Source: Cladophialophora immunda (taxonomy: Eukaryota > Ascomycota > Eurotiomycetes > Chaetothyriales > Herpotrichiellaceae). Taken from it: a stretch of DNA of 64,000 nucleotides. Below, piece by piece: positions 1 to 11,135 of the stretch (the first letter of the stretch is position 1; each line of letters starts with the position of its first letter). The stretch lies in the NCBI RefSeq assembly GCF_000835495.1, contig NW_015622545.1, positions 3,116,777 through 3,180,776 of the forward strand, in the 5' to 3' direction. The position numbers and the translations under genes were made by a program. The notes under the pieces were generated by a model, which was not told the DNA's origin, searched no databases, and saw only the letters and a program-made list of their open reading frames with translations.

Positions 1-2009
1 TGGAGAACGATTTCAAACAGGGGCTGAAGAGCGTTGAATGCCACCTCTACAAAAACAATACTTGCTCGGAGGGACTTCTCCATGTACTCTGCGAGCTGTG
101 CAGGATACAACGACCACCTGCGCCTTCTGAAACCGACGGCGACACGTGAGGCATTTGGGCAAGTGCAAATTGTCAGCGTCCCCTTTGAGAGAGACCGGTT
201 GTGCTTGGAATGGTAGGAAAGAATCGGTCCGCCTCACCATGACTGCTAGAAAGAAGAATGCAGCATTTTGAAGGATGGTGACGGAGAAAGCAAGAAGGGA
301 GAGGCGCGCGTGGTCGACTGCAGAAGCGTGTGGATAGATGGGGAGGGATTGGAATGTATTTGCTCCAATGTTTGTGGGAGTTTTTGTTGTATTGTCTGCA
401 AAAAGTCGTTGTACACCCTGTCGTTGGAAAATGTCGTCAATCCAAGCTGTCTTACCATGGTCCCTCTCTCCCCTGAGATTGGTGTTATTGGGCCCAGTGT
501 ATTGGTCTGTCCCTTTGAGCCTTCTTGCCCGGAGTTGTTGACACATGTGCCCTGGGCGCCAGGCGGAGGCCCTTGTCTCGTTGTGATTGACCGAGGAGTG
601 GCTATGTGTGATCTTCAAGAATGGAATGAGGCAGGGGCGCAGGAGACTCAGAACACCTCTTATTCGGTGAGGAATGTGCCTCGGGGAAAAGAGGAGGGGG
701 AGGGGGGAGGGCCGCGGCGTCAGCGATCGACCTGGAGGACACGAAGTACGGAGTATGCGCCCATAGCAGCAATTCCTGGAGGTTTGACTGAGAATTTCAA
801 TAGCCATCTTGCGCCACCTTGTCTGATGACGCGACATACATTTCTCGCCTGTCCTTTCGTCTGGCGCAGTGGTGTGCATTTGACTGGGGGATGTAGTAGC
901 CGGGTCCATTTTGGTACAACGATAGAGGTAGAACGAGTCAAGGATCATACAGAGGGTGGAAGGATTCGACTCGAGACCTCAGGCTGGAGTCGGTGGATGG
1001 CCCACTTGGGGTTCTTGGCACACATCTAGCCCTATTAGGAAGGTTGTCACTATGTCCATGTCGGGAATGTTAGGCGAGCATTGCGCCACCACCGCCTCAT
1101 AAACCACGGTGCCACGTTCCCGCCAGACCGCCGCGATCGATAGGTAGATCAACTGCATCAACCAATTTAGTCCTGTACCAGCCTCTACCGTGGCATTGAG
1201 ATTCAATACTAAAGGCACGATCTTACTTGTAAACCGTATAGCAAAATGTCGATAAATACTCCCAACAATGGGATCAGCCCCCGCGGAGAACGCGTTCGTG
1301 GTGGAGTACTGGGGAGGGTGGATTACGGTCTATGCTGAATCATGAAGTCGAAACAAAACAACGGTGGGCCGGCCGATCAGACGGCAAGGAAAGTAATCAG
1401 ATCAGCGGTCGAATCCCGTCTCCTTTGAATGTGGAGAGGGTTGGGAGTTGGGATCGAGAAGATCAACGCCTGACATCGCTGTTCCTGCATGATATATGCG
1501 TTCCGCAAGAGGTCGAGAGGCTTTGGAACATGGGCGGGCTTTTTGAAGATGACCTTACTAAGACAATGCAGGACGGAATTTCAAAACGGACGCCCCCATC
1601 AGTACCATTACCGTCGATGTCGGTCAGTCCATGTTCGTAGGGTTGACGTCGAGCACCGGAAGGCCGAGACGTGCTCCCTCAGGATTCAGTTGTGACGTTT
1701 CAGCACTGGCAGGCCGAAGTCGCGGTCAGTCTCTACCGAAAATGAGCAGCCTTCAACCTGGGGTTCGGTCTTGGCTCCGTGAACAGCAACCGAGCACACG
1801 GATTAGAGTGATGCGGGACCTTCTGGGATACCTCCGGACTTCCTAATTTCTCGGCCGTGGACGATGGAAGTAGTCGTGTTTACGGGCATGAGGTAAGATG
1901 GAGATTAATCATATAAGCAACGGAGGCGGCTCATTCTTGTGTGTCCAGAAGCAGTTGAGTACACACCCGCCGCGGCCCTTTCTTGACGAGACATTGCCTG
2001 TTGAACAAA
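1..2009. other. Left-edge region without a convincing gene
   Basis: No open frame here shows a recognisable family motif or a complete exon chain. The longest frame (minus strand, 948 to 13, 311 codons) is rich in Arg, Pro and Ser and looks like chance coding on a GC-rich strand. The only stretch with protein-like composition is minus strand about 1329 to 1010. It reads as an exon with a possible acceptor just upstream (TAG at about 1330), a hydrophobic segment and no stop for about 100 codons. I could not place it in a family or extend it at either end. The rest holds the promoter of the SDR gene at 2010. Confidence 0.5.
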
Positions 2010-2945
2010 ATGGCAGCCTACACGTATGACGGACCTCTGGATTGTAACATTGATCTCGACGTGAGTCCTCTCCAGAAAAAGACGGCAATTGTGACGGGGG
2101 GTGCGAAAGGCCTTGGAAAGGCTTACGCCTCTGCACTTCTTGCAACCGGCGCCACGGTTATCATCTGCGATATGGATGAAGCGGCCGGCACAGCATTCGC
2201 AGCCCAACACCCTGATTGTCTTTACTTTGTCTCCTGCAACGTCTTCAGTTGGGAGGACCAGGTGCGTTTGTTCGCGGAAGCCGCTAAGCTTTCGCCTACT
2301 GGGAAGATTCATCATGTCGTTGCAAACGCCGGTATCTTTCGACCCGACGAGGTCTACTCTTATTCCGAGACACTTTCCGAGCCCAATCTCAGCACGATTG
2401 ACGTCAACGTCAAGGGCACCCTATTTACGACGAAGCTCGCCATGCATTACTTCATCAAGCAGAACGGGATCACGCAATCGCCGTCGCAAGAAGACACCAG
2501 TCTCGTTCTCATCAGCTCTGGCGCAGGCATCTATGACTGCATCCGTATGCCGGAATACTGCGCTTCGAAATGGGCAGTACGTGGAATTATGCACGGCCTA
2601 CGCCGGACAGCTCATTTTTACGGCAGCCGAGTCAACATGATCAGCCCCTACTATGTCGAGACAACAGTCTTGCCTAAGAAGGTGTATGAGTACATAAAAG
2701 GGAAAGGTATAGACTTTGCCACCCTGGAGGACGCAGGGCAGTGTTTATTGCGACTTCTGAGTGATCCCACTGCCAACGGCCATTCCTTGTTCATCGCGCC
2801 GCGGAAGTGGGCTCCGAGGGGATACGTTGATCTGGACCTGGAGGACACAGAAGGCACGCCGCTGCTAAAGGAGATCCAGGCTGAGCAGATGCACAGCGAG
2901 CCGGTCGAAGCAGGGTTATTTCCGGAGCTGCCGTTGTATATGTAG
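2010..2945 (+). CDS. Short-chain dehydrogenase/reductase (SDR)
   Basis: Single-exon gene for a 311-residue NAD(P)-dependent SDR, probably oxidising or reducing a secondary alcohol/ketone. Visible are the cofactor motif TGGAKGLG (residues 29 to 36), the NAG structural motif (106 to 108), the active-site Ser in an ISS context (about 159 to 160) and the YCASK catalytic Tyr/Lys pair (Tyr173, Lys177). The family resembles 15-hydroxyprostaglandin-dehydrogenase-like fungal SDRs. The ATG at 2010 was chosen because upstream in-frame codons contain no other ATG. A C-terminal tail of about 50 residues after the Rossmann core is acidic. The gene lies 0.7 kb upstream of, and on the same strand as, a Baeyer-Villiger monooxygenase, so it could form or consume that enzyme's ketone. 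Substrate unknown. Confidence 0.88.
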   Translation: MAAYTYDGPLDCNIDLDVSPLQKKTAIVTGGAKGLGKAYASALLATGATVIICDMDEAAGTAFAAQHPDCLYFVSCNVFSWEDQVRLFAEAAKLSPTGKIHHVVANAGIFRPDEVYSYSETLSEPNLSTIDVNVKGTLFTTKLAMHYFIKQNGITQSPSQEDTSLVLISSGAGIYDCIRMPEYCASKWAVRGIMHGLRRTAHFYGSRVNMISPYYVETTVLPKKVYEYIKGKGIDFATLEDAGQCLLRLLSDPTANGHSLFIAPRKWAPRGYVDLDLEDTEGTPLLKEIQAEQMHSEPVEAGLFPELPLYM

Positions 2946-3632
2946 GGTGTTCGCCTCTCATTTGTTACCGAGACCCAGGCTGATGAACGAGGCGAATGGC
3001 TCCAGAAGAGACAAAGGCTGATAGCATATCTGGCAATTCAAATGAGCCTGATTAGGCAGCAAGGCAATGGTGCAAGATTGTGCGCATTCCTGCGGTGAAC
3101 CCATGCTGTGCTCCACGCAATTAGTGAATGTTATTTGCCATCACAGCTGCGAAGGCTGGGCTCGGTAAGGCAGCCATGGCTTTGTGGTCCCGACTGGCTT
3201 TGTCTCGTTGGAAACGCGAGGGTATCATTCACAACGTCTGGTTGACGTGACGCTGTTGTTGAAAAAGCGGGAAAATGCTGGCCATGATCGGAGTGACCGT
3301 TCGGCCTTCAACCAGACTTTCGGGTTTCGGAGTGTGGCCTGCTTTAGAGCCCGGAGTTCTTCCTCATGCGGTCTCCACCACCACTCGGTGGTCAGGACGA
3401 GCTGCTGTACAACAGATGTGCCTCGGGTGGCCATACGCTCAAGGTCTGACAAAGCGACAGTAGTCATTAAGGGAACCAGGTATGACCCTTGAAGTGCGAC
3501 TATTGGCCCATATATTGTTGAAGATTCCCGATATCAAGCGCTCTCGAGTTCGAGATAGCCTGGTATCCAATCCTTTTCTACCAAAATCGTTCACCAAACC
3601 AAGCGCAGGGGTGTCTTCTGACGACAAACAGT
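2946..3632. other. Intergenic region, SDR to BVMO
   Basis: No coding exon recognised. It should hold the SDR 3' end and the promoter of the monooxygenase at 3633. A CGG-GTTT-CGG direct repeat is at 3321 to 3330. CGG-N4-CGG pairs are common by chance, so this is weak evidence for a regulator site. Confidence 0.5.
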
Positions 3633-5519
3633 ATGACCGTTCAAAGTCACATCTCGACCACGTCGCAAGCTCCCACTACCAACGGAGTTTTAGCTGGCTC
3701 CTCCAAGCACGAGAACGAGTGGTACAACCAAGATTTTGGCGGCTTTCGCGTGACCGAGCAGCCCCTTTACACAAAACGACGCCTCAGAATGATTTGTGTG
3801 GGTGCCGGAGCCACAGGGCTCCAGATCGCCTACAAGGCAGAACGGATTCTGGACAACATCGACCTGCAGATCTACGAAAAGAACAGCGATATTGGGGGCA
3901 CCTGGCTGGAGAACCGCTATCCGGGCTGCACTTGCGACATTCCCTCACACGCGTACCAGTTCACGTGGGCTCGGAACTCCGAGTGGTCTCACTTTTACTC
4001 CTCTTCCCCAGAGATCTGGCAGTATTTCAAGGACATCGCGGCAAAGTTCAACCTCGGACGGTACATACGGTACAATTCGACCGTCCACGCGGCGACCTGG
4101 GACGAAGACCAAGGCCAGTACAAACTGAGGGTGTTGGGGGCTGACGGGGTGCCGTTTGAGGACCGCTGCGACATCCTCGTCAGCGGCTCGGGCATCCTCA
4201 ATTCGTGGAAGTATCCCGACATTGCAGGGCTGGACGCTTTCAAGGGGAAACTCATGCACACCGCGGATTGGGACGCCGGTTACGACTTGACCGACAAGAA
4301 AGTCGCCGTCATCGGAGGGGGCTCGTCCGCGGTGCAACTCATCCCCGCCATACAGCCTCGAGTACGGAAACTCACCGCCTTCGTGCGCTCGGCGGCGTGG
4401 ATCACCACGGGGTTCGGGGCGAAGTATGCCGCAGAGGACGGCACCAACTTTCGATACTCTGAGGAGCAGAAGGCCGAGTTCCGCCAAAATCCCGGCCGCT
4501 ACGATCAATACTGCCGCGACGTGGAAGGGGAACTGAACAAGAGGTTCTCGCTGATGCACACTCAGGACAAGGACCAGCTGGACTCGCGATCCGCCACCGC
4601 CGACATGATGCGGGCGCAACTGGATGGGAATTCGGCGCTGACGGAGCGACTGATCCCAGACTTCCCACTGGGCTGCCGACGCATGACACCTGGGCCGGGT
4701 TATCTACGGTCCCTTCTCCAGGACAACGTCGAGACGGTCCAGCGGTCAGTCACGCGACTCACCGAGTCGGGCGTCGTGGACGATTCGGGGACGGAGCACC
4801 ACGTCGACGTGGTGATCTGCGCGACGGGCTTCGACACGTCGTTCACGCCGCATTTCCAACTGACGGGCCGCCGCGGCGTCAGCATCCAGGAGCAATTCGG
4901 CGATTTCCCCGTGGGATACTTGGGCATCACCGTCCGCAATTTCCCCAACTTCTTCCGTAAGTCCGTCACTTGGGTCGGACACCATCGTTCGTTATCGTGG
5001 GATCTAGCTAACCGCGGAGACAGTGTTGATTGGGCCCAACGGCCCCACGAGCCATGGCTCACTTTTGCAGGTCCTGGAGTGGTACACCCGCTACGCCTTC
5101 CAGATCATCGAAAAGGTCCAGACTGAGGGCATCAAGACCTTCGAGCCCAAGGAGAGCGTGATCAGGGACCACTACAACTACACCCACGAACTTATGAAGC
5201 GCATGGTGTGGTCGTCAGGTAAGGCCGCGACCCACATTCTGATACCGTGGTTCGAGGCACGATGGCTGACACGTTCCTCCGTCCAGCCTGCCGGTCGTGG
5301 TTCAAGAACGGTAAGGTCCACGGGCCGGTCACCGCCATCTATCCGGGCAGCCGGCTTCACTTCTTCGAGCTTCTGAGGCAGGTGAGGTGGGAGGACTACG
5401 ACCTCACGTATCTCTCGAACAACAGGTTCCAGTTCCTCGGCAACGGCTACACGCAGTGCGAGCTCCGCGACGACACGAACTCGGTCTGGTACCTGGATGA
5501 CCCATTCAACAAGATCTAG
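3633..5519 (+). CDS. Baeyer-Villiger flavin monooxygenase
   Basis: Three exons (3633-4956, 5024-5218, 5287-5519) give 583 residues. Introns of 67 and 68 bases start GTAAGT and GTAAGG and end CAG. The protein is a class B FAD/NADPH monooxygenase that inserts oxygen next to a ketone to give an ester or lactone. Evidence: FAD motif GAGATG (57 to 62), the BVMO fingerprint FxGxxxHxxxW(D) as FKGKLMHTADWD (203 to 214), a second Rossmann motif GGGSS (228 to 232) and an ATGFD motif near the C-terminal third. The length matches fungal and actinobacterial BVMOs. Neighbours are an SDR upstream and a beta-lactamase-fold hydrolase downstream on the opposite strand; together they could oxidise an alcohol, insert oxygen and open the ester or lactone. 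Substrate cannot be read from sequence. Confidence 0.93.
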
Positions 5520-6007
5520 AGAGGGGGCTCTCTGGGCGGCCTGGAATGTTGTCGGGATGGCGAAGACAAAGCTCCCACGCGCAGAGATGTGGTAAAGGTT
5601 AGACAAACAAGGCGCAGAGGCAACCGGAGAAGAAAATTGAATACAATCTAGTTGATCTCAGAGAGTGTTCACATCAGATCTGGCTTTCAGACAGCGATAT
5701 CTTGCATCGTGAATTGTCAAAGTTCGCAAGGGCTTTTGACCTCGCGCTCAAATGCTCAAATTAACATTAAAGCATATAGATATCACTGTGGGACCAACTT
5801 GTCCTGATTGATTGTCTATCTAACTAGTGGGGACGCGCGCACGGCAGTTTGACGTGCCGACGTGAAAATCTAATTAACCCTGCTAACATTCCTAATTGGG
5901 TTAGGGCAACTATCACCAGATAATGGGCAAATCAGCCACCTCATTCCATGTTCGCGTCTTTTCGTGTCGGCTTCTCTTCAGAATCTTAGGGTCACTGCCA
6001 CATAAGA
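5520..6007. other. Intergenic region between convergent genes
   Basis: The BVMO gene and the beta-lactamase-fold gene converge here, so this stretch should carry both 3' ends. AT-rich patches occur around 5640 to 5800. No exon, RNA gene or mobile element was recognised. Confidence 0.5.
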
Positions 6008-7223
6008 TTATTCACGTAGTGGACTATTCTTGATTGCTTCCTGGAAGTCGACCAGGAAAATCCACATGGTTCTGGAGCGCCAGTTCTTCGCTTTCCACGC
6101 GTTGGCAGACGCCGGGAAGAACTCGACCACCCCGGTCAAGCTTGGGTCATGCGCAGAGACGAACCAAAGGTTGTCCTGGGCGTCGGCCTTCTGCGCTTTC
6201 AAACGCGTGGCCGATGGATCTTCCTCGCTCACGCACTGAGCAGCGGCCGGCTCGAAAAGCGCCACCTCGGTCGAGCCAGTCTTTGAGAGCAGGAACTCTC
6301 GGAACTGGCGTCCAGGGTAGGATGTCTGGACTCCAAATGGTGGTTGCGAGAGCTGGGCTGGGATCTGGACGTATGGGGAAGGTCTGATTTGGCCACTGTG
6401 ATGGCAGAGATCGCCGCCCATGAAAATAAACGTTGGGGGACTCGTTGTGGTGCGAGCCAGTCCCCCCATATGACCTATCGCGTGACCCGGAGTGTCCAGC
6501 AGATAGAACGAACCGTCTCCAAAGAAGTCATGCGCGCGAAAGTCTCCCACCCTGGCGGCACGGCTGGAGTCTTCAAAGCTGATTTCCACCACTTTGCGGC
6601 CCCTGTGAGCATTTAGCGGCACAACATCTTCGACATTCTCTCGTAGACCGGAAGAGGCACGAACCGGAAGTCGCTTGCCCGCAGTGGTGAGTCGACCTTG
6701 TCGGGATAGCCCGGATAGAAATTCTCTGTGAATCCTGGGCCGACCACCAAATCTGTACCTGCAGGGAATCGTGAAGGGTCTCCGATATGGTCCCAGTGCC
6801 AATGACTACCGGCCGAGATCTGTCAACCCAGAAAGAGACCTCCATGCAGAGAGAAGGCGCGACTCACCTCCAGATTATGGTGTTGATTCGGGCGGCTGGT
6901 ACCTGGTGTTCTTCAAGGATGTCGATGACCTCCTTGGGGGTCTGGATGTCCCAGTCCAGAAAGCGGTCATCGTCGGCCACCAGAGGCGCGAGCTCCGTCC
7001 GATTCTTTGGCATGCCCAGATCAAACACGGCCTTGTACCCGGAAGGATGCTCGATGAGGAACGACCAGGACGGCAATTCCGGCATCAAATCCATGCGTTC
7101 GACGGCTGGCCTCATCAGGAAAGTGAGAGGTATCTTTCCGATTCTCGCGCTGGTGTCGATAATGCGGACTTGCACGGCAATGTCTCCGGCTGGAATGTGG
7201 AACTGAGCTCGCCGGTCTGTCAT
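6008..7223 (-). CDS. Metallo-beta-lactamase-fold hydrolase, lactonase-like
   Basis: Three exons on the minus strand (7223-6868, 6805-6665, 6602-6008) give 363 residues. The first intron (62 bases) separates Ile-Ile-Trp from the metal motif. The second (62 bases, donor GTTCGT, acceptor CACAG) restores the frame between SDF and RGRKVV. The zinc-binding HxHxDH motif is HWHWDH (His120, His122, Asp124, His125); later metal ligands lie in DTPGHAIGH and GGDLCHH. Fungal proteins of this type are annotated as Zn-dependent hydrolases or quorum-quenching-like lactonases. Next to a BVMO, hydrolysis of the Baeyer-Villiger ester or lactone is an attractive inference but is not shown. No signal peptide is seen, so a cytosolic location is likely. 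Confidence 0.85.
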
Positions 7224-7936
7224 GGCTGGTGTTTCGCGATATAGATCGATCGCACTTCTGATCGATGAGCGACTGGGCCAGAATGTGGCGGGAGCGTCCA
7301 GCCCATACTTAAGATACCGAGCAGATTGGGAGAGAAGGCTCCAAGACTCCGAGGGCCGAATGACCCAGCGGTCGAAGGATAGAACCTACTTGAAACGTTG
7401 TTCCCCAATCCGGCGAGCCTTTCACAGTGCCTCAAGACAGCGACGCTCGCTGGATTAGACAGCGCGGCAAAGCGATAGATCAAACGGATTCCGCGAGCAC
7501 GAGACCGTTGGGGGCGGGTCGTAGCCGCGCCGTGGTCTGCACTAAAGGCCATGGAGCTCGGTGAGCAACCAGCGTTTACACCCAGGTAGCGGCTCTCTCG
7601 GTACTGGAGTCTGATAGCCCGAGCCGGACTATCAACACGATGGACAAGGATGACCGAGGTTCGAGGACCCGACTCGCAGTATTAGGTCTCTATGCACGAG
7701 AAGCAGCGAAGCACCTCATGGCGAGACTACAGAAGACTGGTAGGTACTACCTATACTTGTCCTTTGCGCACATTTTGCAGGCTAATTTGATCACGGTTGC
7801 GCCAAAGCAATGTATGCGAGAGCGATCAACTCATGCGCAGGAATCGGGGGCCTTCAGGAGGCAGAGGGAGAAAGCAGAGGCAGAGTGAGACGCAGTCCTC
7901 AAGAGATGCACTGCCATGCCGCAGTAAACAAGTATA
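7224..7936. other. Promoter region of the hydrolase gene
   Basis: No exon recognised. It contains the upstream region of the minus-strand hydrolase (start 7223) and the 3' end of the Zn2Cys6 regulator that stops at 7937. A CCG-AGGG-CCG direct repeat (CGG-N4-CGG on the minus strand) is at 7349-7358. Such pairs are frequent by chance. Confidence 0.45.
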
Positions 7937-10612
7937 TCATTGCCAACTGATGTCCACGCCGTACAACGAACTATAGGTCTCGTCCAACAAGTTCCCGAAA
8001 AAATCCATCGCACCGCTTACCGCATTGAACTGTGTTCCATCTGCCTGAGACACATTTCCATCGCGCGCAAATGGCAACGGTTCAAGCCGATTGCTCCCAC
8101 CCATCCCATACAACTGGTCACCAAAGTCGTTCTGCTGCTGGATTGCGGGTACCTGACCGCCAGATAAGCCCAGTCCAGACGGTGTCGCCACACTCATTCC
8201 CGGTTCAGAGGGCAGATGGTTCTCAGGCAAAGGCGACGCTCCGACTTGTCCAGCGGGCGCCGTGATGTCAGACGGCCCTGGCAACTTGAGCACATACTCG
8301 TGGGCGACGGCAGCGAGTTTCGGAAATATGGAAAACGGAAACTCTTGTTTCATGATGTACTCGAGACGGCGAAAGTAGCCGGCCGCAACGTCCAAAAAGG
8401 TCAAATTGTCGCGAGTTTCGGCGTGGTGCGGGTTGTCGATGACCAAGTGGAACAGGCTGAAGAAAGCGGACAGCGGGAACACCGTCAAGAGACTGTTTCT
8501 CCAGGAAGTCAGCAAATGGCTGAAGCCACAGGAATGGTCTCAGGTGGAGCTGACGCACACAGAAGGAGCGTATGGTTCTACCTCGATATGCGTCGTCAGT
8601 TCGATAACTCGACGGGCGGAGCTCATGAAAGTCTCGCGGTCGTTGGCTTCGAACCCGAAAGCACTGCAGGCGTTGACCTGTGAATTCAGCCGGCACAGCA
8701 CCATGACGAAGTTATGGTAGATGAGGTGCGTCCTTAGAGCGGCCATTACAAACGTCGGACTTGCTAGATTGGCTCGGGCAAAGCGGTCGCCCGGGCGGAA
8801 GCTGGGTGGTATTGATTGTCTCCAAGCCTCCAGCTGAACGTTGATTGCTTGGAGGTCTCGCTGATACTCGTCTTTGGACTTCATGGTGGCGCTAACTGAG
8901 AAAAGGGAACTTTGGGCGCGAGATATTAGCCTGCCAAACCGAACCGAGCTCAAAAACCAGTTGAATTCTCCAAAGATAGATTCGGGAACGTGAGGGATAT
9001 GGCAACCAATGTCTTCGTCGGGAATGGCCTATCCCACCTGTGTCAGAAACGATCTTGGCAAAGACAGAAAGAGCACAGTGACGCACTGAAGTCCTTCCTT
9101 GGCAGAAACTCGACAGCTTTTCGAGGGAGTATATAACCCAGAACGTTCTCTGATGGGCACCGTCCGTCAGGGCAGCAGAACCGCGATTAAGTCGAACGAA
9201 CTGTGCCATCCTGGCTGCTTCAGACAACAGAGTCTCCGCGATCTGGCCTCCGCAATGTGTCATGGAATAACAGAACTTTCGACATTAGTTTCAACATAAG
9301 TGCCAAACTTGGCTATCTTACCATGGCAAGGATTGCCTACGACAATCAGTCAGCACACGCGTTGGTTTACAGTGGTGTTTGTACCTGAACGCTCTCCAAG
9401 CACGGCTTAAAGCCTATGAGTTCCTGCAAGTGGTTCAATGCCACCTGAAAGATCTGCCATGAGGGACCCTTTCCAGGTTCGAACGCCCCATATCCAGTAT
9501 ACTGGCTACCGATGGCTAGGACGGCATGATAAAGCACGAGGAATGGAGAGCCCTGCTCGAGAAACTCCTGGTGTCTGTTGTTCAGAACTTGTTGCGCAAA
9601 GTCTTCCTCCACCAAGAAGGGGAAGATCGGATGGATGTGGTCAAAGTAGGCTGTGAACAATGTCAGGAACAGCAGGCCGGGTCCACGCTTTGGAGAGGAG
9701 AGAATCTTGCCTCGGACGTATTGGGTCCGCTGCTCCAGAGATAGTTGCAACGGCTCGGCTTGTACTTTGAAGGTCACTTTGGGATACGACTCATTCGCCT
9801 TCCGACCGAGGCGCTTGTTGATAGAGTCGGAGAAGGATTCAATCAAGTCACCGAACCGGGTGTTGCTGAGCTTGTGAGAGATGGTGCGGATGTCATTGTC
9901 GGAGAAGAGAGAGAGACTGGAGCTGGAAACTGGCTTCCACTCAGAGTTACGTCTCAGGAGCGACGGTGTATTGCCGTGCTGGGGGATTCACTGACCATTG
10001 TGCTTTTCAGACTAAGACCGTGAATCAGCTCCATCCTACGGCTTTCCTGGAGAGTAAAATACCTTGGGAATGAGACATGCATGGAATTCCTTACCATGGA
10101 CTCCTCGCTGTTCTAGCATCTCGTCCATGTATGTCTTGTGCAAAGTCGACGGCCGAGGAGCCTGCGCTTGACCACCATCCCTTACGCTGCTGAGCCAGCT
10201 CGGTTGAACCTGGGACTGGTCAGAGTATTCTAAGGTGCTTTGAATGTCCACGTCTCTCGCGGCAGATCCTCCTTCGGTTTCCGGCTCCAAGGGCCACCCT
10301 GGAGGGATCTGAGACTCCTCGGGACCATCGTCGCTCGTTTTGGTGCGTCTCTTGTTCAGGCTGAAGTGGCACGAAGTCCGACGTTTCTGGGCCTTGCCGT
10401 GAGTACACGGGTCATCACGCTTCTTACGGCTGGAACCTCACCGTGCAGTTGACGCAGGCTATGATATTAGGCTGGCGGGATCCTGGGGAAAGGTGTTAGA
10501 TCTCACCCGACCGGTTGTGATCGAGGTGACCCTTCAACGCAGACTCACCACTGCATCGCACTTTGCGAAGCTTGCAATTGTCACAGGTCTTTGACAGTTT
10601 GGACTCCAGCAT
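7937..10612 (-). CDS. Zn2Cys6 fungal-specific transcription factor
   Basis: Eight exons on the minus strand: 10612-10549, 10482-10442, 10392-10095, 9929-9385, 9336-9322, 9275-9087, 9028-8559, 8492-7937, giving 725 residues with phase kept throughout. The binuclear zinc cluster is Cys10, 13, 20, 31, 34 and 43 and is split by two introns. The fungal-specific middle domain is recognised by a conserved EAARMAQ-LNR helix, then FWVIYSLEKLSSFCQGRTSAI, and a distal PLSAFFSLF segment. Exon 5 is only 15 bases (Ala-Ile-Leu-Ala-Met); both flanking introns are short (48 and 46 bases). The 165-base intron between exons 3 and 4 is the least certain junction. A longer N-terminus from 10846 or 10843 is possible; 10612 was chosen because the cluster normally lies near the start. 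It is a candidate regulator of the surrounding catabolic genes. Confidence 0.8.
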
Positions 10613-11135
10613 GACCGGGTGTGGGCGCGAAGAAGACGCTTGGAAATCAAACCCGCGGGGTGGGAAGCCGTCGTTTGGTTCAGAGTTTATGTAGTGCCGT
10701 GAGTGCGTGCTGGAAGCTTGTGCCCTGGGAGGGGAGCAGGAAGCGGGATGGACCCTCCTTCTACCCCGCTCCCTGAAGCTGATGAAGCCCGGGTGAGGCA
10801 GCGGATGCGAACACGGGAGGATCAGTGAGAGCTGGGGAACCATCAAGCATCAGAACATATCCCATGCATCCAATCAGCGAGAATAGTTTGTTACTTTAGC
10901 TTACATTTACGGTCTGCGCACGCGCTCAGCCATGCAAGCAGTGTTTGCCATTTCGAGTCCTGGTTTCTGGACCAGAACTATTGCATCTCAACTAGAGCTT
11001 GCGTGTTGAGAAAAGAGATGATCAGGTAGCGAGAAAACACTAGCCAAATATCTAACTAGCATTGCCTTGTTGGAATGTCATTGCATCCATCTGATCCCGC
11101 ATCCAACACCCCCCCACCCCCCTCCCCCCCGGGTC
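10613..11135. other. Intergenic region with C-rich tract
   Basis: Upstream region of the Zn2Cys6 gene and 3' end of the permease gene. A tract of almost pure C interrupted by single A and T lies at 11109-11130. No exon was recognised, apart from a possible 5' extension of the regulator up to 10846. Confidence 0.45.

Noticed and set aside
13..948. Minus-strand open frame of 311 codons
   Set aside because: Composition is Arg/Pro/Ser-rich, overlapping frames on the other strand are of similar quality, and no motif or splice-consistent extension was found.
3945..4619. Long antisense frame within the Baeyer-Villiger gene
   Set aside because: It is the mirror of a GC-rich coding region; the plus-strand frame has the full family motifs.
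10393..10441. Frameshift in the zinc cluster of the Zn2Cys6 regulator
   Set aside because: At first the frame breaks after the fifth Cys, but a 49-base GT-AG intron restores a standard cluster with correct spacing and phase.
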